The translations under genes and the position numbers were made by a program. From Acidobacteriota bacterium (GTDB lineage Bacteria; Acidobacteriota; Terriglobia; Acidiferrales; UBA7541): DNA of 64,000 bases. The DNA lies in NCBI GenBank assembly GCA_027307115.1, contig DAHUXN010000034.1, positions 1 through 64,000 of the forward strand. The letters are read 5' to 3'. This document shows positions 15,828-25,449 of the stretch, one piece after another. Positions within the stretch are counted from its first letter, which is position 1; every line of letters starts with the position of its first letter. The notes under the pieces are model-generated. The model did no database searches and was not told the DNA's origin. It saw only the letters and a list, made by a program, of their open reading frames with translations.

Positions 15828-16955
15828 ATGCATATAGGGATGATTGACTGGCGCCGAGATCTCTGGGCGGCCGGCATTCTGGCCAGTGCAATCGTCATAG
15901 CTCTGGTCGTACATTTCATTCTGTTTTTTATTCTTAAGCGCCTTGCGAACCGCAAAGGCGATGTAGTTATCAAGTCGCTCGTCCGCCACAGTCAAGGGCC
16001 GTCGCTGTGGATTCTTCCGCTTCTCGCCCTGTTGGTCGCGCTGCCAACCGCTCCTTTGCCGCAACGACTGTCGACGATACTGGAACACATCGTCGGACTG
16101 GGGTTGATCGCCTCGATCGCATGGCTGGTGATCCTGTTCAGCCAGATTCTTTCGGACATTCTGACGGCGCGGTACCGCGTGGACGTCCCAGACAATCTGA
16201 CGGCGCGGCGGATACAAACACAGTTTCAGATGATTCACCGCATCATCGTGGTGCTGGTGGTAATTGTCACGCTCTCGGTGATGCTAATGACGATTCCCGC
16301 GATTAAACACATCGGAGTCAGCCTGCTGGCGTCGGCCGGCCTGGCGGGGCTGGTGGTTGGGATGGCGATGAAGCCAACGCTTTCGAGCCTGATTGCCGGC
16401 ATCCAGATCGCCTTGACGCAGCCGATTCGCCTGGAAGACGTAGTCATCGTGCAAGGCGAATTTGGCTGGATTGAGGAGATAGGAACAACCTATGTTGTCG
16501 TGCGCCTCTGGGATTTGAGGCGGCTGATCGTGCCGCTCAGTTATTTTATCGAGCAGCCATTTCAAAATTGGACGCGCACGAGCGCCAACCTCCTCGGCTA
16601 CGTCTATCTCAACGTTGATTACACTCTTCCCGTCGACGAAGTACGTAAGGAGCTTCGCCGCATTTGCGAATCGACGAAGCTATGGCAAGGGAACGTCTGC
16701 GAACTCCAAGCTTCCGATTCCACGGAGCACACGGTTCAGCTACGCGCACTCATTGACGCCCGCAATTCGGATGACGCCTGGAATTTGAAGTGCCTGATCC
16801 GTGAAAAGCTAATCCAATTCTTGCAGGAAAAATATCCGGGCAGCCTGCCGCGTGCGCGAGGCGAGTTGAAAGCAGAAGTGAACGCCGAGGGCCGTAACGA
16901 CAGTCCCAGTACCGATGCGACGATTACTGGAGCCGCGCAACCTAACAAGATGTGA
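15828..16955 (+). CDS. MscS-family mechanosensitive channel
   Basis: Inner-membrane channel of 375 residues. Five hydrophobic segments precede the pore helix GVSLLASAGLAGLVVGMAMK, the glycine/alanine-rich TM3 that defines MscS, followed by LSSLIAGIQIALTQPIRLED and the beta domain (VVIVQGEFGWIEEIGTTYVV). The C-terminal alpha-beta domain is present and ends in a polar tail. It opens on membrane tension to release solutes during osmotic downshock. AAGGAG at about 15,811 supports the start. It stands alone. The two extra N-terminal helices are common in the wider family. Confidence 0.93.
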   Translation: MHIGMIDWRRDLWAAGILASAIVIALVVHFILFFILKRLANRKGDVVIKSLVRHSQGPSLWILPLLALLVALPTAPLPQRLSTILEHIVGLGLIASIAWLVILFSQILSDILTARYRVDVPDNLTARRIQTQFQMIHRIIVVLVVIVTLSVMLMTIPAIKHIGVSLLASAGLAGLVVGMAMKPTLSSLIAGIQIALTQPIRLEDVVIVQGEFGWIEEIGTTYVVVRLWDLRRLIVPLSYFIEQPFQNWTRTSANLLGYVYLNVDYTLPVDEVRKELRRICESTKLWQGNVCELQASDSTEHTVQLRALIDARNSDDAWNLKCLIREKLIQFLQEKYPGSLPRARGELKAEVNAEGRNDSPSTDATITGAAQPNKM

Positions 16956-17073
16956 CGTCGGAAAACGGCATACTTTTGCACAATCGCGGCGATTGCGTAC
17001 GCTTCTCTTCACATTTCTACCAAATCACGAATTAGGATTCTATGTTTTCAGTAAGTTACAGCACTTCCTGAAA

Positions 17074-17089
17074 TGGAACATTGCGTGCT
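17074..17089 (+). promoter_or_regulatory. Sigma-54 like promoter upstream of PEP-CTERM gene 1
   Basis: TGGAAC and GTGC are spaced so that GG (17,075-76) and GC (17,087-88) are exactly ten bases apart, the -24/-12 pattern of RpoN promoters. It deviates from TGGCAC/TTGC at two positions, so it is weaker than the site at 29,833. Confidence 0.5.
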
Positions 17090-17122
17090 ATGTACCCTGA
17101 ACATAAGGGGGTGTTCTCACAC

Positions 17123-17719
17123 ATGAACACTATGATCAAGAAAGTGATGTACGTAGTCCTCGGCTGTAGCTTGGCGCTGCTGTTTGCAGGCCGGGCCAAT
17201 GCCGGGATTTGCCCAGCGGTCGGATTGGCGACTGATTGCGGCGTCCAGATTAACGTCACGGCTCAAAGTGGCGGCGTTGCGAGCGCGTTCAGCGCAACGA
17301 ATGTGGGCAACGGCAATCCGTATGACGGAGTAGAAGACACGCTGGTGGGAATCACAAACAACAGCGGTGCCACAATCAACTCCATCACGCTCACTGCATC
17401 GTCCGCAGCAGACGCCTTCGGTTTCGATGGCGACGGCGCTTGCACGTTTGGTGCGGGTGGCGGATGCTCAGGTCCGACCGGTTACGAAGGCCCGAACATG
17501 AGCTTCGGCGCTGTTACCTCGGCGGCTGGCCTTGATTCCATGACGATCACCTTCACGGGTGGACTGGCGAACGGCGCAAGCACCTGGTTCTCTCTCGAAG
17601 GAACACCGAATAGCTTGGTTGGTGGCGGCATTGGCGGACCAACGCCTGAACCGGCTTCGCTCGTTCTTTTGGGCACCGGGCTCCTAGGGCTTGGCCTTTT
17701 GGCTCGCCGTAGCGCGTAG
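17123..17719 (+). CDS. PEP-CTERM sorting-signal secreted protein 1
   Basis: Exported protein of 198 residues. A signal peptide (hydrophobic core VMYVVLGCSLALLFAG, cleavage after NAG or ANA) is followed by a beta-rich, glycine/serine/threonine-rich, low-charge body. The C-terminus is a PEP-CTERM signal: PEPASLVLLGTGLLG then a hydrophobic helix and LARRSA. Such proteins are cut by an exosortase and displayed or released with exopolysaccharide. The start used is the ATG directly before the signal peptide. No exosortase gene is in this window. A strong terminator follows and a sigma-54 like promoter precedes. Confidence 0.9.
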   Translation: MNTMIKKVMYVVLGCSLALLFAGRANAGICPAVGLATDCGVQINVTAQSGGVASAFSATNVGNGNPYDGVEDTLVGITNNSGATINSITLTASSAADAFGFDGDGACTFGAGGGCSGPTGYEGPNMSFGAVTSAAGLDSMTITFTGGLANGASTWFSLEGTPNSLVGGGIGGPTPEPASLVLLGTGLLGLGLLARRSA

Positions 17720-17737
17720 TAGTTTTTTGCTTTCTCG

Positions 17738-17794
17738 ACTGCAAAGGCAGCTCCGCTGGGCCCAGCGGTAGCAGAGCGGCCTTTGCAGTTTTTT
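17738..17794 (+). terminator. Strong intrinsic terminator after PEP-CTERM gene 1
   Basis: ACTGCAAAGGC (17,738-) pairs with GCCTTTGCAGT and is followed by six T residues; the loop contains a smaller CCGCTGGG/CCCAGCGG hairpin. Confidence 0.85.
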
Positions 17795-17963
17795 CATTTA
17801 TCCCAGCCTCAGCCCCCTGCTTAGAAACCGCGTCTTACTGTCCGGCACCGGACAGCAGCTTCCCATTGACGCGCACAGTGGCTCCTTGTCTCCAGCCTTG
17901 GCATCAACCAAGTGGTTTAGTTTCTTCGTCAAAGAGGTTGACCCATGTTGGCCCCGTGTTTGC

Positions 17964-17986
17964 ACTATACCGTTGCGCGATATAGT
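17964..17986. promoter_or_regulatory. Inverted repeat, candidate PadR operator
   Basis: ACTATA-N11-TATAGT lies about 45 bases before the PadR start and overlaps the place where a -10 box would be expected. Position and symmetry suit autoregulation by the PadR protein; not otherwise supported. Confidence 0.5.
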
Positions 17987-18028
17987 CATACTCAATTCGA
18001 TGCAGTCCGCAAAAGCGGGACGAAAGTG

Positions 18029-18403
18029 ATGGAGAAATTGACCAAGAGCAAAGATACCGAGCCGTTCTTGCCGCTGACGCCGGCGATGTTCCAGATCCTG
18101 CTGGCACTCGCCGACGGCAATAAACACGGTTACGCAATCCTGAAAGACGTTTCGCGCCGCTCCGAAGGCAAGATCCGCCTTAGCGCGGGCACGCTCTATG
18201 GCAACCTCGCGCGGCTTGAAAGCGCGGGGCTGATCGCGGAATCCAGCAAGCGGCCCGAATTGAGCCTCGATGATGAGCGGCGGCGTTATTACCGTCTGAC
18301 CGATCTTGGACGCGAGGTCGCCGTAGCCGAAGCGCGGCGTATGGAAGAAGCTATTGCGCAAGCGCACGCAAAACACCTGTTCACGAAACCTGAGACCGCC
18401 TAA
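18029..18403 (+). CDS. PadR-family transcriptional regulator
   Basis: Winged-helix regulator of 124 residues. LTPAMFQILLALADGNKHGY is the first helix and KIRLSAGTLYGNLARLESAG the recognition helix region of PadR, then the wing RRRYYRLTDLGREVA and a C-terminal dimer helix rich in alanine and glutamate. PadR proteins of this subtype stand directly before duplicated permeases in Acidobacteriota. It is 9 bases from the permease start, so the pair is an operon that it probably represses through the inverted repeat upstream. The start chosen excludes an N-terminal extension that would run through the operator. Confidence 0.93.
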   Translation: MEKLTKSKDTEPFLPLTPAMFQILLALADGNKHGYAILKDVSRRSEGKIRLSAGTLYGNLARLESAGLIAESSKRPELSLDDERRRYYRLTDLGREVAVAEARRMEEAIAQAHAKHLFTKPETA

Positions 18404-18412
18404 CGAGGACGA

Positions 18413-21067
18413 ATGAATATGCGAAAAAATCCCAGTTCCGTTTCGCAAAAATTCTTTCAATTGTTGCTCCGCGCGTTCCCTTTCGACTTCCGGACGAATT
18501 ACGGTCCGGAAATGGAAGATGTGTTTCACGATCAGCGCCGCGAAGTCGAAGAACGAGGAGGCATCATGGGCTTTTTCAAGCTGTGGGCGGAAACCATCTC
18601 TGGCATGTTCCGCACTGCGCCGCGCGAGCATTGGGACATCTTCCGCCAGGATTGCGCCTACGCGTTTCGTGTAATGCGCGCCAACAGGGGTTTCACCGCG
18701 ATTGCTGTACTCACGCTCGCGCTCGGCATTGGGGCGAATACCGCCATTTTCAGTGTTGTTCACTCCGTGCTGCTTCGTCCGCTGCCCTACACACAGGGGC
18801 AGCAGTTGATTTTCATCCGCCAGCAGGCGAAGAAAGCCAACATCGACGACATGGGCTGGTCGGTGCCCGAGATTATGGATTTTCGCGCGCAGAACCAGAC
18901 GCTTTCGAGCCTGGTGGAATATCACGTGATGTCCTTCACGCTCTTCGGCCACGGCGATCCGGATCGCGTGAAAACGGCGGTGGTCTCCTGGAATTACTTC
19001 GACATGTTCGGCGTCAAGCCGATTCTTGGCCGCGCTTTTGTTCCCAAAGACGACGAAATCGGCGCACCCGCCGTGCTCATCCTGAGCAACGAATACTGGC
19101 GCAACAAATTCGGCGCAGACCCCAAAGTGATCGGCAAAACCTTTGAGATGAATGACAAGGTTCACACCGTCGTAGGCGTGCTTCCCCCGATTCCGCAGTA
19201 TCCGCTGGAAACAGACGTGTACATGCCCACGTCGGCGTGTCCCTATCGTTCTTCCGACAGCCATATTAAACATCGCGAGATGCGCATGATGGAGGTCTTC
19301 GGACGCCTGAAGCCCAGCGTGACTCTCGGGCAAGCGCAAGCCGATCTCTCGACGATCGCCTCCCGTCTGCAAGCCGAATATCCCAAATTCTATCCGGCGG
19401 AGCTCGGCTACGGCGTCGCTGCCTCGTCGCTCAAGACCGATTTGACCCGCGACGCGCAGCCGACTCTTCTGGTGCTACTGGCCGCGGCGGGATTTGTCCT
19501 GTTGATTGCCTGCGCGAACGTTGCCAACCTCACTCTCTCGCGCATGGCGCGCCGTGAACGGGAACTCGCCGTGCGCACCGCGCTCGGTGCGGGACGCAGC
19601 CGCTTGCTGCGCCAGCTCCTCACGGAAAGCTTTATTCTCGCGTTCATCGGAGGGGTGCTGGGTTTGCTGCTGGCCTTCGACAGCCTGCAACTGCTCACGA
19701 ATTTCGCCGCGCGACTCTCTCCGCGTGCCAGCGAAATCCGCATCGACTCGAGCGTGCTTCTCTTCACCTTACTCGCCGCTTTGGGCACGAGCATTGTTTT
19801 CGGCACTGTATCTGCGCTCTTCTCGCGCGTGAATCTCACTTCCGGACTGAAGGAAGGAACCGCCGGTGCCGGCCAGCACCGCAACCGCATTCGCAGCATG
19901 CTTATCGTTTCGCAGGTCGCGTTTTCGTTCGTGCTGCTGATCGGTGCGGGATTGATGCTGCGCAGCCTGTTCAAGATGCTCGCGGTAAACCCCGGGTTCA
20001 AGTCGCAGCACGTCCTCGCGATGAAGATCAACTTCAACTGGTCAAAATACGCAAATTCGGACCAATACGCGGCGGTCGGGAAGAAGCTTGTCGAGCGCAT
20101 TGAGGCGCAGCCCGGAGTTATTTCCGCCGCGGTGTCTTCGAGCTATCCTCTCGAGCCCGAACTGCTTTCCGGCGGCCCGAATTCCAATACCTTCCAGATA
20201 CAAGGGCAGCCGTTTGGTCCCGGCGAAGCGCCGCCGCTTGCGGATACAGTGTCCATCACTCCCGCCTTTTTCCGCACTTTGGGAATTCCGCTGATCAACG
20301 GGCGCGAATTCGCGGACACGGATAATGATAAATCTCCTGCCGTCGTCATTGTCAATCAGAGTATGCAGCGCCGCTTCTGGCCGGCCGGAAATGCACTGGG
20401 CCAGCACATCTCTTTTGACAACGGGGGCCATTGGTTGCAGGTCGTCGGAGTGGTTGCCGACGTCCACGATCTGGGCCTAGATCACGCGCCAACGCTTCAA
20501 GCGTATGCCGCCATCGCGCAGTTTGGCGGAGTGGGCACGCTGGTCGTTCGCACGGCGGCCGATCCCGCGGCCATGGGCTTGCAACTCACTCGCGCGGTAC
20601 ATGAAGTGGATAGCAGCACAGCGGTGTCGCAAGTCATCACGCTCGATCAAGCGCTTTCCGAATCGGTGGCTTCGCCGCGCACCACCGCCATTTTGCTCGC
20701 CCTGTTCGCCGGACTGGCGCTGTTGATTGCCACGGCGGGCATCGGAGGCATTATGGCGCTCACCGTGAGCCAGCGCGTAAAGGAAATCGGCATTCGCATC
20801 GCGCTCGGCGCGCAGCCCTCGCGTGTTCTGTACATGATTTTACGCCAGGGCGTTGTGCTCGCCATTATCGGCGTGGCCATCGGTTTGGTGGGCGCGCTGG
20901 CCCTCACGGGACTGGCGAAGTCCCTGCTGTTCCAGGTGACGCCCACCGATCCGTTCACCTACGCGGTGGTGGCCATTGTGTTCATCGGCGCCGCGCTCGC
21001 CGCCGGCTACATTCCGGCGCGCCGGGCTGCCGCCATCGACCCAATGATTGCCTTGCGCTCGGAGTAA
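18413..21067 (+). CDS. ADOP-type duplicated ABC permease
   Basis: Membrane protein of 884 residues of the acidobacterial duplicated orphan permease type. The N-terminal 85 residues are a cytoplasmic extension; then come two MacB/FtsX-like halves, each with a MacB periplasmic domain: VLTLALGIGANTAIFSVVHS begins the first half and LLAAAGFVLLIACANVANLT the four-helix FtsX block, with the second block ending in VKEIGIRIALGAQPSRV and the final LARSE-like ALRSE. No ATPase gene lies nearby, as usual for this family, so the transported substrate and energy source are unknown. It is in an operon with the PadR gene. Confidence 0.95.
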   Translation: MNMRKNPSSVSQKFFQLLLRAFPFDFRTNYGPEMEDVFHDQRREVEERGGIMGFFKLWAETISGMFRTAPREHWDIFRQDCAYAFRVMRANRGFTAIAVLTLALGIGANTAIFSVVHSVLLRPLPYTQGQQLIFIRQQAKKANIDDMGWSVPEIMDFRAQNQTLSSLVEYHVMSFTLFGHGDPDRVKTAVVSWNYFDMFGVKPILGRAFVPKDDEIGAPAVLILSNEYWRNKFGADPKVIGKTFEMNDKVHTVVGVLPPIPQYPLETDVYMPTSACPYRSSDSHIKHREMRMMEVFGRLKPSVTLGQAQADLSTIASRLQAEYPKFYPAELGYGVAASSLKTDLTRDAQPTLLVLLAAAGFVLLIACANVANLTLSRMARRERELAVRTALGAGRSRLLRQLLTESFILAFIGGVLGLLLAFDSLQLLTNFAARLSPRASEIRIDSSVLLFTLLAALGTSIVFGTVSALFSRVNLTSGLKEGTAGAGQHRNRIRSMLIVSQVAFSFVLLIGAGLMLRSLFKMLAVNPGFKSQHVLAMKINFNWSKYANSDQYAAVGKKLVERIEAQPGVISAAVSSSYPLEPELLSGGPNSNTFQIQGQPFGPGEAPPLADTVSITPAFFRTLGIPLINGREFADTDNDKSPAVVIVNQSMQRRFWPAGNALGQHISFDNGGHWLQVVGVVADVHDLGLDHAPTLQAYAAIAQFGGVGTLVVRTAADPAAMGLQLTRAVHEVDSSTAVSQVITLDQALSESVASPRTTAILLALFAGLALLIATAGIGGIMALTVSQRVKEIGIRIALGAQPSRVLYMILRQGVVLAIIGVAIGLVGALALTGLAKSLLFQVTPTDPFTYAVVAIVFIGAALAAGYIPARRAAAIDPMIALRSE

Positions 21068-21223
21068 GCGCGGCATGGACGCGCGGCGCGGCGAACCGCT
21101 TCGATTGATTCCATCGAAGCGCTCCGCTGCCGATGAAGTTTGCACAAGCTAGACCTGTGAGCGTTGGTTTTGTTCGGTGGGTCCAAAACCCGCCGCGTTG
21201 ACTTTCTTGGAGGGGGGCATTCG

Positions 21224-22138
21224 ATGAGAACTATCTTCGCGCGTTTAACGCTGGCGCTGTTTGCGATGACTGCCTTGGCATCAGCGGCCATGGCTCAGGA
21301 GCGTGCGCCGCTGCTGGTGAACTCGGCCTGGCTGGCGCAACATCTGCACGATGCCAATCTTGTTCTTTTGCACGTGAGCAATCCCATGGGCGGTACGGGC
21401 GATTTCCGCAGCGAACATATTCCCGGAGCGCAGGAGATTGGCCTGGGTGACATCTCCACATCGCACGGGACGGGAAGCGGACGCCTGTCGCTCGAACTTC
21501 CTGCTGTCGAGAAGCTGACCTCCGTGTTTGAGAGCCGCGGTATTTCCAACGACTCTCGCGTCGTCGTTTACCTCGCTTCAGGGTCTGTGTCATACGCCAC
21601 TCGGGTGATTTGGACACTCGCTTATTACGGCTTGGGCGATCACGTTTCACTTCTTGATGGCGGAATGTCCGCATGGCGGGCCGCGGGCAATCCTGTAACG
21701 TCGGAGGTTAAGACGCCAACGCCGGGCAAGCTCACGCCGCACATTCATCCCGAGATTTTCGCGGACGCTGCCTGGGTCTCCGCGCACCTGCATCAGCCGG
21801 GAGTATCGATCATTGATGCGCGTTCGCCGGATTCATATGAAGGCGGAAACGACCGGGGCTTCCCTCGCGTCGGTCGCGTTCCCGGCGCGCGAAATCTCCC
21901 AATCGAATTGTTGGTGAACGGCAATAACCAACTGAAAGACAAGTCGGCCATTGCCGAACTGTTTGATAAGGCGGGCGTCAAGCGCGGCGACCAGATCGTT
22001 GGTTACTGCTACATCGGCCAGCGCGCCACGCTGATTTGGTTCACGGCGACAATGCTCGGATACCACGCCCGGCTTTACGACGGCTCATGGCAGGATTGGA
22101 GCGCCCGCACGGATCTGCCCGTTGAAAAGTCCCAATAA
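21224..22138 (+). CDS. Periplasmic two-domain rhodanese (sulfurtransferase)
   Basis: Protein of 304 residues starting at the ATG after GGAGGGGGG. A signal peptide (MRTIFARLTLALFAMTAL, cleavage after AMA) sends it to the periplasm. Two rhodanese domains follow. In the first the active loop reads YLASGSVSYA with no cysteine, so this domain is structural, as in other tandem sulfurtransferases; in the second, GYCYIGQRA has the catalytic cysteine. It should transfer sulfur from thiosulfate or a thiol donor to cyanide or a thiol acceptor. It is preceded by the permease gene by 156 bases and probably has its own promoter. Confidence 0.92.
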   Translation: MRTIFARLTLALFAMTALASAAMAQERAPLLVNSAWLAQHLHDANLVLLHVSNPMGGTGDFRSEHIPGAQEIGLGDISTSHGTGSGRLSLELPAVEKLTSVFESRGISNDSRVVVYLASGSVSYATRVIWTLAYYGLGDHVSLLDGGMSAWRAAGNPVTSEVKTPTPGKLTPHIHPEIFADAAWVSAHLHQPGVSIIDARSPDSYEGGNDRGFPRVGRVPGARNLPIELLVNGNNQLKDKSAIAELFDKAGVKRGDQIVGYCYIGQRATLIWFTATMLGYHARLYDGSWQDWSARTDLPVEKSQ

Positions 22139-22308
22139 CCGCATCGGACGATCCGCCGAAGAGCCTCGCTCGGCCTACTCTCGCGATTTTTCCAAGACGT
22201 GTGTGCTCTATCCCCGCAGCCTGAACTTCTGCTAGCCTGTTAAATTCAGCTTCATGTCGCTAGCTTAGGAACCTGCTTTTCGTAAAATGATCGCGGAGGC
22301 GTTTTGCC

Positions 22309-23220
22309 ATGAATCAGCCAATCGGATTCATCGGGCTTGGGAATATGGGGTTTCCCATTGCGGAAAATCTGCTGCGCACTGGATATCCGCTGAAGGTATT
22401 TAATCGCACGGCTTCGAAAGCTTCCGGATTAGTTGCGGCAGGCGCGGAATCTGTTTCTTCCGCGGCGGAAGTGGCGACGCGGGGCGGCATTGTCGTGACC
22501 ATGCTCGCTGACGATCATGCGATCGAGGAAGTCTCCGCGGGCGACGACTCGTTTATTACGCGGCTGGGCGCGGGAGGCATGCACATTTCAATGAGCACGA
22601 TCTCACCCGCGACAGCACGGCTGCTGGCGCAGGAGCATGCGAAGTACAATGTCGCGTACGTCGCTGCGCCTGTTTTTGGGCGTCCTGAAGCCGCGGCTTC
22701 ACGGCAGCTTTCGATTTGCGTCTCGGGTCCGGCGGATGCGAAGAAACGCGCTGTTCCAATTCTCGCAGCCGTCAGCCGGGCCACATTTGACTTTGGCGAA
22801 GATGCAGGCGCTGCGAACGTCGTGAAATTGTGCGGAAATTTTCTGCTGGCCGCGGCGATCGAAGCGATGGCTGAAGCATTTACGCTGGCGGAGAAAAATG
22901 GAATTGACCGCAGGCTTGCAGCTGAGATGCTAACACAAACTCTATTTCCCTGCCCCGCATATCAAGCGTATGGCAGGCGCATCGCGGAAAATAATTACGA
23001 ACCGGCGGGCTTTCGACTTGCGCTCGGATTGAAGGATATCAGTTTGGTTTTGCAAACCGCGGGCTCGTCACCAATGCCGATGCCATTAGCGAGTTTGCTG
23101 CGCGATCGCTGGCTGGCCGGGATGGCCAAGCATCGCGAAAATCTCGATTGGGCCGCCGCTGCGCTGGGCGTTTCGGAGGATGCGGGAATCAAAATCGCGG
23201 GAAGCGCGTACGCCAAATGA
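22309..23220 (+). CDS. NAD(P)-dependent beta-hydroxyacid dehydrogenase
   Basis: Protein of 303 residues of the 3-hydroxyisobutyrate/6-phosphogluconate dehydrogenase superfamily. GFIGLGNMGFPIAENLL (residues 6-22) is the dinucleotide-binding start; FNRTASKA lacks an acidic residue after strand 2 and has an arginine, which suggests NADP. KLCGNFLLAAAIEAMAEAF holds the catalytic lysine, and GLKDISLVL the conserved K-D pair. Typical substrates are short beta-hydroxyacids such as glyoxylate reduction products or 3-hydroxyisobutyrate; the exact one cannot be said. It stands as a single gene ahead of the E1 subunit pair. Confidence 0.9.
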   Translation: MNQPIGFIGLGNMGFPIAENLLRTGYPLKVFNRTASKASGLVAAGAESVSSAAEVATRGGIVVTMLADDHAIEEVSAGDDSFITRLGAGGMHISMSTISPATARLLAQEHAKYNVAYVAAPVFGRPEAAASRQLSICVSGPADAKKRAVPILAAVSRATFDFGEDAGAANVVKLCGNFLLAAAIEAMAEAFTLAEKNGIDRRLAAEMLTQTLFPCPAYQAYGRRIAENNYEPAGFRLALGLKDISLVLQTAGSSPMPMPLASLLRDRWLAGMAKHRENLDWAAAALGVSEDAGIKIAGSAYAK

Positions 23221-23371
23221 GTCAAAATGATCGGCCTGTGCGGTTTTTATCGAGGAAACGCGCGGGAAAGATTTTGCGTCAGACTTATTAGTGGCGCAAT
23301 TTACCGCGAAAAATCATGTTATAGTACGTGGATACTTTTCATCTACGGAAAAATAGCTGACGGGAGAAGAA

Positions 23372-24403
23372 ATGGCATCGAAAAGTGGCCGGGCTGTGGC
23401 CGAACTCGAAACGGAAAAAAGCGACAACGGACGAAAAAATGGAAATGGCCGCGAGCTGATGCTCGGGCTTTACAAGATGCTGGTGAAATGCCGGATGTGC
23501 GACGAAAAGGCGCGCATTCTGTTCCGCCAGGGGAAATACGCGGGCAATTTCTATTCGGGCGTCGGCCAAGAAGCGGCGGAAGTAGGCGCGGCATACAGCT
23601 TGCGCGAAGACGACTGGATCGCACCGTCGCACCGCGACTGGACTTCGAACATCATCAAGGGCGCGCCGCTCAATCTTTGCTTTGCGCAACTTTTCGGAAA
23701 GGCCACGAGCCCGGACCGTGGCAAGTCGACTCCCGCTCACATGGGCTATCCTCCGATTCACACGATTACGCCGGCGAGCAGCATCGCCGGGCAGCTCGCG
23801 GTGGGCACGGGCGTGGCGTTCGGGTTGAAGAAACTCGGCCGCGACACGGTGGTGGTTTCGTTTTTTGGCGACGGCGCAACGAGCCTTGGCGGATTCCACG
23901 AAGCGCTGAATTTCGCGGGCGTTCATAAACTGCCGATCATTTACGTTTGTCAAAATAATTTGTGGGCCGAGTCCGTGCCGCTGCGGTTGCAGACGGCGCT
24001 GAAAGATCTGGCGGACCGCGCCAAGGCTTACGGTTTCCCCGGCATTTCCCTGGATGGCAACGACGTGATGGCTGTTTACGATGCCTCGACAAAAGCGATT
24101 GCACGGGCGCGAGCGGGCGAGGGTCCAACATTCCTCGAATGCAAAACGTATCGGTGGTATGGCCACTCGGAAATCGATCCCGCCAAGTACCGCATGAAGG
24201 AAGAAGTGGAGGCGTGGAAGAAGCGCGACCCGCTGGTGCTGTTCGAAAAAGTTCTCCGCGACAAGAAGCTCCTCACCGACGAGTCGAAAGACAAAATCGC
24301 CAAAGAAACCACGCAGGAAATCAACGAAGCCGTCGAGTTTGCCGAGCAGAGTCCGTATCCGGACGCTTCGGAACTGGCGGATCACATCTGGGCGCAAGAA
24401 TAA
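23372..24403 (+). CDS. pdhA: 2-oxoacid dehydrogenase E1 component, alpha subunit
   Basis: Thiamine-diphosphate dependent E1 alpha subunit, 343 residues, about the family length. The ThDP motif runs from GDGATSLGGFHEALNFAG to CQNN; YSGVGQEAAEVG near residue 70 and AHMGYPP follow the family. It decarboxylates pyruvate or a branched 2-oxoacid and passes the acyl group to a lipoyl E2 subunit. The beta subunit follows after 40 bases. No E2 or E3 gene is in the window, so substrate (pyruvate, acetoin or branched-chain oxoacid) is uncertain; the symbol is the best guess. GGGAGAAGAA just before the ATG is the ribosome site. Confidence 0.88.
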   Translation: MASKSGRAVAELETEKSDNGRKNGNGRELMLGLYKMLVKCRMCDEKARILFRQGKYAGNFYSGVGQEAAEVGAAYSLREDDWIAPSHRDWTSNIIKGAPLNLCFAQLFGKATSPDRGKSTPAHMGYPPIHTITPASSIAGQLAVGTGVAFGLKKLGRDTVVVSFFGDGATSLGGFHEALNFAGVHKLPIIYVCQNNLWAESVPLRLQTALKDLADRAKAYGFPGISLDGNDVMAVYDASTKAIARARAGEGPTFLECKTYRWYGHSEIDPAKYRMKEEVEAWKKRDPLVLFEKVLRDKKLLTDESKDKIAKETTQEINEAVEFAEQSPYPDASELADHIWAQE

Positions 24404-24443
24404 GGGCGTCTGCGCGCAGGAATAAAAAGGGGATCGCGAAAAT

Positions 24444-25430
24444 ATGGCACGTAACATAACGATGATTGAAGCCATCACGGAAGCGATGGCGCAGGAAATG
24501 GAACGCGACGACCGCGTGTTCGTGATGGGCGAAGATATCGGCCTGTCGGGCGGCGTCTTCAAGGCGACGGCGGGGCTTTACGAGAAATTCGGCGAGGAGC
24601 GCGTGCTCGATACGCCGCTCGCGGAGGGAAACATCATCGCGTCGGCGATTGGCGCATCGATGGTGGGGCTGCGGCCGATTGCGGAGATTCAGTTTGCGGA
24701 CTTCATCACGCCGGCGATGGAGTCGCTGGTGCAGCAGGCATCGAAGATTCGCTACCGCAGCGCCGGCGGATATGGTTGTTCGCTGACGGTGCGCATTTGC
24801 TGCGGCGGCGGCACGGGCGGCGGACTTTACCACTCGCAGGAAAATGCGTCGTGGTTCGTGCACGAGCCGGGATTGAAAGTTGTGATGCCTTCGACGGCGT
24901 ACGACGCAAAGGGTTTGCTGCTCGCGGCGATTCGCGACCCGAACCCGGTGCTTTACTTCGAGCACAAAAAGCTCTACCGCACGGCCAAGGGCGACGTTCC
25001 CGACGGCGATTACACCGTACCCATCGGCAAAGCGGAGATCAGGCGGCAAGGGCGAGACATGACGATCGTCACGTACGGCTACATGACGGGCCTGTGCCTG
25101 GAAGCGGCGGAGCAAATAACGAAAAACGGCGTAGACGCGGAAGTGATCGATTTGCGAACGCTGTCGCCGCTCGACAAGGACACCGTGCTTGAATCAGTGA
25201 GGAAGACGAGCAAGTGCCTGGTGGTCCACGAGGACAAACGAACGCTCGGCATTGGCGGAGAAATTTCCGCGATTATCGCCGAAGAGGCGTTTGACGATCT
25301 CGACGGACCGATTATCCGGATCACGGGTCCGGACATCCCGGCGATACCGTTTGCGCCGCCACTGGAGCACGCGTGGATGGTCAATACAGAAAAGATTGTT
25401 GCGGGAATGGAGAAGCTCGCAGCTTACTAA
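24444..25430 (+). CDS. pdhB: 2-oxoacid dehydrogenase E1 component, beta subunit
   Basis: E1 beta subunit of 328 residues. MGEDIGLSGGVFKATAGL and TPLAEGNIIASAIGASM form the pyrimidine-binding domain, in which the glutamate of PLAEG activates ThDP. YHSQENASWFVHEPGLKVV has the conserved S-Q-x-x-E and P-G-L-K-V motifs, and the C-terminal transketolase-type domain ends in VEHAW-like LEHAWMVNTEKIV. It pairs with the upstream alpha subunit into an alpha2-beta2 enzyme. A good intrinsic terminator lies 20 bases after the stop, so the operon holds only these two genes. Confidence 0.9.
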   Translation: MARNITMIEAITEAMAQEMERDDRVFVMGEDIGLSGGVFKATAGLYEKFGEERVLDTPLAEGNIIASAIGASMVGLRPIAEIQFADFITPAMESLVQQASKIRYRSAGGYGCSLTVRICCGGGTGGGLYHSQENASWFVHEPGLKVVMPSTAYDAKGLLLAAIRDPNPVLYFEHKKLYRTAKGDVPDGDYTVPIGKAEIRRQGRDMTIVTYGYMTGLCLEAAEQITKNGVDAEVIDLRTLSPLDKDTVLESVRKTSKCLVVHEDKRTLGIGGEISAIIAEEAFDDLDGPIIRITGPDIPAIPFAPPLEHAWMVNTEKIVAGMEKLAAY

Positions 25431-25449
25431 GCAGGGCGGATGGTTTCCG

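Noticed and set aside
15168-16238. 356-residue open frame on the minus strand
   Set aside because: It overlaps tmRNA and the MscS gene, both certain, and has no similarity to known proteins.
17798-19372. 524-residue open frame on the minus strand
   Set aside because: It lies opposite the PadR and permease genes and has biased, H/R-rich composition typical of an antisense shadow; no domain.
19401-20100. 230-residue minus-strand frame in the permease
   Set aside because: Shadow of the FtsX blocks, serine/arginine-rich and without domain.
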